From Aspidiotus rigidus (taxonomy: Eukaryota; Arthropoda; Insecta; Hemiptera; Diaspididae), in NCBI GenBank assembly GCA_035079385.1, contig JAVHKY010000052.1, forward strand, positions 4,340,001-4,404,000: DNA of 64,000 nucleotides, written 5' to 3'. The notes under the pieces were generated by a model. It was not told the origin of the DNA. It was given only the letters and a program-made list of their open reading frames with translations, and ran no database searches. Both the position numbers and the translations under genes were made by a program. Of this stretch, positions 36,709 through 46,054 are shown piece by piece (position 1 is the stretch's first letter; the number at the start of each line of letters is the position of its first letter).

Positions 36709-36839
36709 GTCTTTTAACGCTTTACGCGTATTCTGACCATTAACATGATGAAACGGAAATTTATTTTCGCGTTAGCAGATGCACGTAAAAAATTGGTAAC
36801 CAATATACGTTCAACTTTCAAGCTTTATTATAACTTTTA

Positions 36840-38650
36840 GAGACAATAGTACAGCAAATAATTGCGATCATGTGTCATGAAATGAAAAGAATAAAATTCT
36901 GTGGCCGATACTCTTTTTCTATTTTTCTTATAAATATTCAGATGATACCCGTCATTGCCATCTGGGAACATTAGAGGATACTGAAGAAGATTCTAAGACA
37001 GATGCATTTCATTATTCCTCTTGATTATACTATCTCGTCCTAACAACAATAAAAATACCGCTAGTTGAAATTGGTATTAACTCCAATGAAATTTTATGTC
37101 CAAATAAAATTTTGTTTACTTACGTTCTAAAACAATATCTCTTTTAGTATATCTGTCCCGCAAATCACAAAAGCAACTTAATCTTCAATAGAAGGAAGAT
37201 TATTTCTTCCCTTGTGAGTATTAGGAATACGCATTTCTTTCAAAATCACCTTCACTTCCGGACATGGATTTCGACTAATTCTCTTGTCCACAGATTTAAA
37301 TTCTCTTACATATTCATTTTCAGAGTGCAACATACCTTGCAATGCTTCAATCAAATTCAATTGCAATAGGGAAGACGTATTTTGCCGTCGTTTTTCCGCT
37401 TCCAAATCGGCGTTATTTAGAAAATACAATTGCAGAAATCGAGGGTCATTGGATACTGGACACAAACTACCAATTTTATGAAACATCTTTCGACAAATTT
37501 TAAACATTGAATTGTTACAGAATTCTTCTTGACAACCAAGGGAGGTTATTGCCAATGAATTATTATAATTACAAATTTTATTGAAAAAATGAGGAGGGTT
37601 GCAAGACTCATTTAACAAAAGACCCATCAATAGATCCGGAGGAATTGGGTGTCTGGGAAGTTCAAAACTACCGTTATTGCAACACATATTTAAACTTTCA
37701 TCTTTAAAAAACTTGGATCCACATTTCATACACATCTTGTTGAGCCCGCCAATGTGTCATTTCTTCACTTATTTGTTTGTTGGAACATATGACGGAATCA
37801 CATCATTTTCAAGTTTTGTCAAACGGCGATTATTCTTACGTTTTTGCAATTGTTTTTGCAACTTTGAACCGGAATGGAACAGTTTACTTTTCCTACGTGC
37901 CATTTGGAACTCAAAGAAGGACAAAAAGAATTTGAAACAGGAAAACTCAACTCGCGCCAACCAAAAAGTTCATAGACAACATGATAACACAAAGAACAAA
38001 AATAATCGAATCAGAAAAATAAGAAAACAAAACAATATAATTTATGGTAACGATAACCATGTGCAGGATAAGAGAAAATCTGAAGGTAACCCCCTTTAAA
38101 TCGTAATTCGAAAGAGAATAAAACAGTCCCGTAAACCGTTCGAAAGTATACGCGGCCATCAGTCAACACCCAATCCGTATTTCCAAGCAATTTTGTCAAT
38201 TTTGTAAAAGTAAAAAAATTTCATTTCACTTACACACTCCACAATGAAAATATGCAGCCAGAGAGGATGTTGTAAAAATCTCGTTAAAATCCGTCCAATA
38301 GATTTGGAGTTTACTTGCTCCAAAAAAACGATCAATTCTTTTATTTCGACATATATCCGGTCGCTTGTCAATAATCAAAACATAATTAGTCCATAAACAC
38401 GATAAAACGGAAATTAATTATCGTATCAAAAATATACGTAAAAAAGCCGTGGCCAATATACGTTTAACTTTGAAGCTTTATTACAACTTTTAGAAGAGGG
38501 ATTTCTATTTTTTAACCCCCCTATCGCGATTTCGACACCTACGCAAATGTCTCTACCAAGTTTGGAAGAAATCGGTTCGGTAGGAGTCGAGCCTATTCGC
38601 GTCCAAATTCCGACTCTTCTCCTTTATAATATAGAAAATAGATAGATAGA
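36840..38650 (-). pseudogene. Helitron/Helentron replicase N-terminal region, copy 2
   Basis: This is nearly identical over long stretches to copy 1 (37178-38099 vs 34201-35040). On the minus strand it reads ARRKSKLFHSGSKLQKQL, MCMKCGSKFFKDESLNMCC, the helicase-like region, then VILKEMRIPNTHKGRNNLPS (37200-37260) and, after stops and a frameshift, VAFVICG, before resuming at FPDGNDGYHLN (36940-36975). It therefore preserves the internal segment lost from copy 1. On the 5' side the minus strand has a (TCTA)n microsatellite (about 38636-38652) followed by CTCCTACCGAACCGATTTC, the microsatellite-headed layout seen in Helentron-related repeats. Direct repeats of about 150 bp (36690-36840 and 38345-38493) flank the coding part. 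Confidence 0.75.
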
Positions 38651-38654
38651 TACA

Positions 38655-41369
38655 CTGTGCTTTCATTATTAAAATGTCCTACTCTACTACTTGTATTATT
38701 CTTCACACATATTTTACGGTAAATCAAAAGGAATATTACAAATCCAGGAAAGCGCTTTCCTTCGTCATAAATCAATTTTCATGACCTTGAGGACAACAAT
38801 TAGGTAGTACCTCAGCAAAGCTTCCTCCAGGAAAATTGCTATCATCCCTAACTTTTCAGACTTCAAATGCTGCTCAGTGTACTTTATTTTATTACTAGGC
38901 TACGTTTTCGAATACTATTATTTGAATTGTCACCCTACCAAAGCGAGACGGTCTTCCACTTCTCCCTTTATTATTTCACCGATAATATGATCCACTTGAT
39001 CACCGAAATGCCAAAAGCACTTTTTATGTTGTTTTCCGTAATAGATGCGCGTAAGGAGAAAAAAAATTGATACACGAACTAGCTTCCTGATAATATTTCT
39101 TGATATTTTGTTGATAGCCAGAAGTAATTCTTTATACATTGGCAGTTGAAATAGAAAGACATAAACAAAAGGGTTACTGAGTAAGGGAGAAAACGAGGTG
39201 CGATATAAATAAAAAAATTGCATCGCGTAGTGTTTGTGGCGATGATGAAAACGAAGCTGACGATGTCGGATATTTTGAAATTATATTACATAATAAGGAA
39301 GAATGAGTAATACCGTTGTCAAGCAATACAACTTCAATTCACGTAGGTACCGGTTGAAAATTGAGAAGGGACACCCCCTTACGGTTATTTGCATGATATT
39401 TATCAAGAAAATGTTTACTCAATGAAAGAAGAATGGTACATAGTTAGCTCCAAGAAAGACAAAAATAAATAAATAAAAAAGTAGTTTTGTATAAGGCTGA
39501 AAAGAAAGAAAGAAAGAAAAACCATACCTCAAAATTAGAAGATATTACTGATGAGCTATTTTGATACTTTAAGAACTTAGGTACGGTGTATATTTTTCGT
39601 GACAACACCAACTATAGCTCCGCTTGTTTATTTGCTGATGAAAAAATTGTGTCTCATAGATCAATACCTGCCTTATTACGTATTCAATTTCCCCTTCTAA
39701 TGTATACAACATGCGAAGATACCAAACAATGATTATTCTTATTCTTTCTTCTTGCTTTTTTCGTTATCACTATTAGGATTGTTATTATAAACCCTGTATG
39801 TGTGTTATTATTATTACTATCTCCAACGTTCACAACTAATTTGAACAACTCATTTTTTTTATTATTATTATTATCATTTCTTTTAAGTCGAATTGTACAT
39901 ACAAGGGTGTTCCAGTAAGACAGACGAATATCTTTTCTCGCGCATGCTTGCACTGTACAACGATACAGTACTATCTTTCTCGTTTTCTAGAGTGGGCCTG
40001 CGTTGCAAAGGCCGACACTATTGAAATCACTTTTTAGGTTTGTGCACGCAGCAAACCTATTTGAGCCGTGTGGCGCCAACGTTGCATTGCAGCGGGGAAA
40101 GATCGTCTATCTGAACTATGGCGATATATGGCTGAAAAATAAAAAAAATTGAAATAATAGGTAAATGAAGCGGAATTGGCTTCCTGATATCCCATAAACG
40201 ATGTCCACAAACACACGTTTTATAAATTAGATTGGATGGCAAAATTTTCAATTCCAATTCTCTCTGAAGTTATTCCAAATTTTTCATTTCCTCACATTTC
40301 TACTGTTATAGTTTTGCTACTTCTTCTGTATTCGGCGTCTTATCAATTCTGGCGGAAATTGTAATCACTTTTTTAGGTCCTTTACACACCTAAGCTACGC
40401 CACGCAATTTACGTAGTTTCACTAGGGCTCCAATTTATAATCAAAGGATTGTGATTCAAATGTCAATATTTAGGAACCTGTGAGATGTAAAAAGATGTCT
40501 TTTTTTTTTTTAAATTTGCTAGGTCATGAATCCATAATTTATAATTTCTCGCATCGCGCTTATCACCTTTGGCTTGCGGAAGATTTATTTGAAATGAGTG
40601 CACTCAACTCCTTCAAAATATTTTACTTTGTTGAGTTGTGTTATTTAGAAGATGAAAAAGAGTATGTATCATTCATTGGTTTGTCGATTGAAAATGCTAA
40701 GCATTCATTTTTGTCGATGTTTATGAAAAATTAACAAATACCAGGTAATCATTTTTGAAAAATGATTCTTTTCAACAGTTTTTAGTAGGTGCCAGACATA
40801 AAAATTTCCATGGTAATTTTTGATTACCCATGCTATAAGTAATTGAGGAGTGGTGTTACAATGAAGGAAATACGTATTCTGCTTAGCACTTATTTGAGCA
40901 TTTCACGTGTTACGACTGTACTATACAGCGCAGTTGAGTATTGTGTTCATCGGTGAGCTTCATTCAAGTTTGTTCATGCAAATATAATCAGCGAATACCA
41001 CGTTTGCTTTACAGAGGAAAGGTGAAGCTTCTGTATTTTGAATGCAAGTGGTTTTTGCCAAATCTTATCACATCTGTGAACGTTTTTTTTTTTTTTGTCG
41101 TTCCATACACGTTAGCCCAGTCCACACAATATATAATCAAAGGTTCACGCACAAACCTATTGGACCATAATTTTTTGAAGCCCCACCTTAACTCAGTCTT
41201 ACTCCAGTTTACCGTTTGTGTATACAAAACCAAAATTCCACTCCGTAAGAAATACATGGGAACGTTTTAATCATTTGTTATTATTCGAAAACTACAAATA
41301 AATAAGAAACCACTGAAACATTTGGAAATAGTCACGAAGGATTCATGATTTGAATCACAAAATAAACTA
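38655..41369. other. no confident gene
   Basis: Mostly AT-rich sequence with AAAG and AATT simple repeats (39500-39520, 39855-39870). A minus-strand ORF (38930-39223) contains SPLLSNPFVYVFLFQLPMYK, which resembles the NPxxY segment of a seven-transmembrane receptor, but with no neighbouring exons it is not annotated as a gene. Confidence 0.4.
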
Positions 41370-41706
41370 CATTCACCGCATAAAATTTTATTTATGTGTA
41401 AGGATTGTCCGGCCGTATACATTGGTGAAACTGGTCGTCAATTTTCTATTAGAATCAACGAACACCTTCAGGCTCTTGGTGAAAAAAAAACCTAAGAAGT
41501 CCGCTTTTGTGGCTCATCTTCTTGAGAATAATCACACCTTCGAGGAAGGCACTCAAATTTTACTTCATGAGGGGGATAAGTTCCGTGAACGTCTGGCCCT
41601 TCAGGCTATCGAGATTTCTCGTCATCTCAGTGATGACGATTGTATCGTTCTTAATGAATACGTTTCCGAGTACAGTTTAGTAGACAAAATTTATTCTTCT
41701 TCGTAA
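41370..41706 (+). pseudogene. Penelope-like element GIY-YIG fragment
   Basis: The plus strand reads MCKDCPAVYIGETGRQFSI, then RINEHLQALGEK, and, after a frame shift at an A run (41482-41490), KKSAFVAHLLENNHTFEEG ... EIEISRHL-like sequence to a stop at 41706. It is the C-terminal nuclease of a PLE related to the one at 42190-44350 but in the opposite orientation. The RT is missing. Confidence 0.75.
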
Positions 41707-42189
41707 TTTTCTTACTCATCCTTTGTTTACGTAATTCTTTGTTATATATGCTTCTACTTTCTTTTTTCTTCGGTTTCTTGTTAATTTTTTCTGTCTTTCT
41801 TTCCTAGTATGTTGTGAAATTTTCAGTTCTTAATTGATCTTACTCGTAAATGGATGTTTGACCGAAAATGCAGTCGTGTCAGTAACGATAAAGTTTTATG
41901 CAGTGAATGTACTTTATTTCGTGGTTTATTTTATTTCATTTGATGAATCCTTAGTCCATATTAGGAGTCGAAACATACACAGAATATCGCATCTATACAC
42001 ATGCAGATACCTTCGAACTTCCTAGGGCTTTCAAAATAACGGGAGCTTTTCAGGCAGTGCCCATGCCAGTTTCATTCCTGTCACATCTACGCAGTTGCCT
42101 ATAACCCATCATTTTCAGATCAATGCGTTTTTTAATTTTACGGTCATCCATCATAGAGAAATATACTCGCGAAGAGTAAGGAACACAAA
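41707..42189. other. no gene; PLE 3' region and spacer
   Basis: T-rich sequence to about 41820, probably the 3' untranslated part of the PLE fragment, followed by sequence with no recognised content. Confidence 0.4.
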
Positions 42190-42652
42190 TACTAGAACCG
42201 CAATAAAATCAAACAATCCGAGCGCTTTCGGCTAAACAGCCATTCTCACGGTATAGAAAGCGACTGAACCCAACACCAACGAGAACAAGAAACAACGAAC
42301 GAGGAGGTCATGACTGAACCAGCGAGTCATCGAAGTGTGAATCATCCTCATAGACTAATTCAATCAATCCCTCCTCAGGAATGTACCTGTTCACCACGGT
42401 AATGTCTTTAATATTTCGGTGACGATGAATTTCAATTTCTTCTAATGCTAAACGCCTAAAATAAGATTTTTCCCTGTGGAGGAGAACTTCAGATCCCTCT
42501 TTGAGACTATGACCAAATTCAATTAAGTGGTCAGCAAACGCCGACTCCCCTACTTTTCTTTTTTCCCAGGCTTTCCTGTGTTCATCAACTCTAATTTTGA
42601 ATTGACGGCTAGTTATCCGTATGTACACGCTCGGGCAATCACCACAGGCCAC

Positions 42653-42661
42653 CCTATAAAC
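42653..42661. repeat. left 9-bp target-site duplication of the MULE
   Basis: CCTATAAAC, repeated at 43707-43715. The PLE reading frame is continuous if one copy is counted. Confidence 0.9.
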
Positions 42662-43706
42662 GATTCCCTATCGTTTTCCCGAACACGTATTCCCGAATGT
42701 CATTTTCACGAATGTAATTTTTCCCGAAGTACATGTACCTGAATAGTTTTTTGCCCGAATGAAATGAACCCGAACACATTTTCCCGAAAGTTTTCCATCC
42801 GAAGAGTCATTTTACCGAAAATATTTCTACCCGAACAATTTTATTCCCGAAAATAATTTTCCGGAGAAATCTCGCGCCGCCGTGCCTGAAGCCCTTCTGC
42901 CAGTCATGGACTACTTCGAGCACACGTACGTTAGAGGTAGACCTGCCAAGAGGAGAGGAAGGTCTCAACGAACATCAGTACCGCCCAGATACGCGCCTTC
43001 TGTCTGGAATCAGTACCATGCTGCTACAAATAAGTTGCACCGTACAAATAACTGTTCCGAGGGCTGGCATAATCGGTTTGGAATCGTCGTAGGAAAGCAT
43101 CATCCTGATTTATACTCGTGTATTATCGAACTACAAAAAGAACAAGCTTTTACCGAGGTGAGTATTTCCGAGCTGGCCCTCGGAAAACGAACGAAAGCGG
43201 CGCCGAAGAAAGTATGGACCCAAATGCAAGAACGTATTCAAGACATCGTAACGGAGTACACCGTGCACAAGAACGCGGGGACGGTGCTTGACTATTTAAG
43301 AACCTTAGGACATACAATCGTTATTTCCTGAGAAGCTGATCATCCGTATCCTACTGTATCACTTTCATTTTCTTAATTCTCACACGTACGTAACATACCA
43401 CCGTATGTACATAGGAAAATATACGTTAATGAGTAGTGAGAATGTGTGTACATTAGTGGGTCATGGAAAAAAATTCGGGAAAAAGTTTCGGACAACTTAG
43501 TATTCGGGAAAAAAAGTAATCGGGAAAATAATTATTCGGGAAAAAATTTTTCCGGTCAACATATTTTCCGGTCAACATATTTTCCGGAAAATGTGTTCGG
43601 CATATAGTGGTTCGGGAAAATGTAATACGAGGCAAAAATTATTCGGAAAAATGTAATTCCGGAAAGTGTCCTCGGGAATACGTGTTCGGGAAAATGCACG
43701 GGAACG
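42662..43706 (+). mobile_element. MULE-type DNA transposon, 1045 bp, internally deleted
   Basis: The ends match as an imperfect inverted repeat of about 35 bp (inner core TTTTCCCGAACACGTATTCC at both ends). It is flanked by the 9-bp duplication CCTATAAAC, the size expected for Mutator-like elements. Both subterminal regions (42680-42866 and 43463-43700) hold about a dozen copies of TTTCCCGAA or close variants, pointing inward from each side. These are candidate transposase-binding arrays. The interior has only the C-terminal part of a transposase. Confidence 0.85.
42882..43331 (+). pseudogene. MULE transposase C-terminal fragment
   Basis: The open frame of about 149 residues contains HRTNNCSEGWHNRFGIVVGK, then HHPDLYSCIIELQKEQAFTE, the conserved C-terminal region of animal MULE transposases (TNN.xEGWH.xF). 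The preceding MULE catalytic domain is absent. The first Met (42882) is only the first in the frame and not a true start. It is probably inactive but may mark a family mobilised by an intact relative. Confidence 0.75.
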
Positions 43707-44358
43707 CCTATAAACACCCCCCCTCTCGGCCATCGGTATCGGATCCTTTAACTTGACCAGAAGGCTCTTCACCGTATTGGTACTATAAAACACCGGCCGG
43801 AAACCAAAGGGACGGAGGACACGGCTCAACTCCGAAGAAAACTTCCCCAAAAACGGCATCCTAATCCACCGTTTACGTTTATCAAGATGCAACTGACGGG
43901 GGAGGGAGGCAGTAGAATCGAGACTTTTTCTTGTAAGTCTCCTACGGACCATAAGGTCAATGTCCACTTTGACCTGATTCACTCTGGCCAAGTGCTTTAT
44001 CGTCACGAGTTCCTTATTAAACGCTACTTCACTCAGAGGGATCTGAGTGAGGCGATATATTAAACTATTAAATGTAGCAACTTTATGGGCAAAAGGTACG
44101 AAAGACGAGCTGTGGATAGCAATATCGGTCGAAGTACTTTTCCGGTAAATACCGAAATCATGGACACCGTCGATGACGGATATGGTCAAGTCCAGAAAAT
44201 TTATTGATAAACCGCCAACTTCAAGAGTGAATTTCATGGACGGGTATAAACTATATAAATAAGCCAGAAACTCACTAAGGAGCTCCGCAGGACCGGTCCA
44301 CGCACACAATTCATCCACGTACCTATGCCAATAGAAAACGTGATTCAAAAACACCTGC

Positions 44359-44402
44359 GGTATTTACCGGAAAAGTACTTCGACCGATATTGCTATCCAC
44401 GG
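44359..44402 (+). repeat. 44-bp inverted scrap of the adjacent PLE
   Basis: GGTATTTACCGGAAAAGTAC ... GCTATCCACGG is the inverse of 44112-44154 in the PLE (encoding YRKSTSTDIAIH). It lies exactly between the PLE and the BEL/Pao element. Confidence 0.8.
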
Positions 44403-45590
44403 GTCGCGCTACATGAAAAGTGTTGTGCGAGTCGAGAAAAGTGCCGCGTGTTACAACTTGACGTGGAAATGGAATGTGAATTCGTGGAAGCTGCGATCAC
44501 TTTGAAAGACAAAATATCAGCTAAGAACGAGTTGAATGACGTAGAAAAAATTGAAAATCAGTATTTTTTGGCCCATGCTGAGCTAAGTGCGTTGGCCATG
44601 AACCTGAGCAATGATGCTGCTGTAGAAGAAGGGGTTCATCATGAGTCCCTTCTTTTGACGCGAAAGGAATTCATGACATTGGTAAAAGGGATGAAAGTAA
44701 AATTAATGAAAATGATTGATACCGAGCGAGGAGAAACATCCACTGGTCGATTGAAGTTCCAGAAAATCGACTTTGAGGTAATTGATGGTACAAAGGAGAA
44801 GTGGAACAACTTCAAGAAGTTATTCACGACATGTATACACAAAAGCAACAAATTGGGTGCACTAGAAAAACACCAGTTTCTCTGTGCAAAAGTAAAAGGC
44901 AAACCCTGTACCATAATCAAAACTTTTCCAATAGATGGGTTGTACTATGAAAAGGCTTGGGCGGTACTCATGAACCATTATGACGACCCCCTCAAGAAGA
45001 TATCTAGGCATATGGATGCCATGTTCAAGTGTCAGCCAGCAAAGTCAGTCAATCTACGTACAATAATCACACACTTTCGCGCTTAAGTGGCTGCTCTGTC
45101 AATAACATTCAATGAGAATGAGGAAATAGATGTTCTCAGTCAATTTACCAGACTTGATTGGGAGCGCGAGATGGAGAAAAGAGAAAAATTTGCCAGTTTT
45201 GACGAGTTCATTCGCTTTATGGAATCCCGATGCAATGCATACAGACGCGCGGTAGGCGCAAAAGAAAACTCTACAAAGGCTACAAAAGGAAACGCCCATG
45301 TTTCTACTACAAAGGAAGCAGAGGTGAGATCATTGAAGTTGGTCCCTTCTTGCATGATATGCAAAAATAAAGATCATGGAGCTCATAAATGTCCGCAATT
45401 CTTAAGCTTGAACCAGAGAAAAGATATGATATAATTCAAAAGAACTCTCAATGCCAAAGATGTTTCAAAGGAAGATGCTATGGGCGATGTCAATTCCAAT
45501 GTAGTACATGCCAGGGACGTTGCTACATTGCGACCGTTCGTCAAATTGAAGGTCAACACCCGTGAAGCTCGATCAAGAAGTGGAAGTTGA
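44403..45590 (+). pseudogene. BEL/Pao retrotransposon gag region
   Basis: The plus-strand frame contains a coiled N-terminal part and then a gag domain of the DUF1759 type typical of BEL/Pao (FKKLFTTCIHKSNKLGALEK, then HQFLCAKVKG and AWAVLMNHYDD, 44780-45000). After a stop at 45086 it goes on in a neighbouring frame to a zinc-knuckle-like CMICKNKDHGAHKC (45340-45400) and a second cysteine-rich stretch (CQRCF ... CQFQC) before degenerating. Gag would form the particle and bind RNA. The 5' LTR is missing; the sequence begins directly after the PLE scrap. Confidence 0.7.
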
Positions 45591-45596
45591 TAAGAA

Positions 45597-46050
45597 TGTC
45601 AACTTGTCATCAAATACATCTTTGGCAACACTATAAATATATGTAAGCCGTACTTGTGAATGTGATGTAGTAGTAGTTCAGTTGTTGTTTCTCAGATCAT
45701 ATGATAAACTCGTTGGCCGTTGCGAAAAGTACATATTTCATCCATCACTCACAATTTTGGCGACCCTACCTTTGTCTAGTTTTTTTTGTTCGCATTCCGT
45801 TTTATGTGTTTTTCACTAAGCTAATTTACTAGCACTTTTAATTTTCATTATTCAACCCATTGTAACCAGGCGAGTCGTCAACATTTTAAGATTGCAGATA
45901 TTCTTCGAAAATTTTCAAGTAAGTGGGATTCATGATATGACAACTTCTTTAAAATCTTATGTAGAATTAAAGATCAAATCGCAAACGTCTGCATACAAAC
46001 TGAAAATAAGATGAATTGTAGTAGACCATATAGCTGAGTTGCCTCCTCCT
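45597..46050 (+). repeat. possible LTR end, primer-binding site and leader of a second BEL/Pao copy
   Basis: TGTCAACTTGTC (45597) to ATCACTCACA (about 45759) could be an LTR (TG...CA), with a TATA-like ACTATAAATATATG inside. It is followed by TTTTGGCGACCC, the form of an insect LTR-element primer-binding site. A gag-start-like frame begins near 45935 (MTTSLKSYVELKIKSQTSAY). If right, the element is a fusion of two copies with the gag-protease region deleted. The candidate LTR does not obviously match the 3' LTR, so this is tentative. Confidence 0.3.
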
Positions 46051-46054
46051 CCAA

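Larger units (their letters stand above)
42190..44350 (-). pseudogene. Penelope-like element split by a MULE insertion
   Basis: On the minus strand the RT starts inside the catalytic region (YWHRYVDELCAW near 44310; RYVDE where RYVDD is usual), continues through VGGLSINFLDLTI and FGIYRKSTSTDIAIHS to RKRWIRMPFLG (about 43850) and the start of the nuclease (GGVYR at about 43720). It then continues across the insertion at 42662-43706 with ACGDCPSVYI (42625-42652), KIRVDEHRKAWEKR and the C-terminus DDSHFDDSLVQS at 42308. Apart from the insertion and the missing 5' half the frame is open, so this is one of the younger PLE copies. ITSRQ replaces the usual GxTxR at the end of the YIG motif. Confidence 0.8.

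Noticed and set aside
34232..38099. Pairs of similar plus-strand ORFs at 34232-35044 and 37284-38099
   Set aside because: Conserved between copies only because they are antisense to the Helitron replicase.
39700..39953. Minus-strand ORF of 89 residues rich in Asn and Lys
   Set aside because: Composition comes from AAT/ATT simple repeats.
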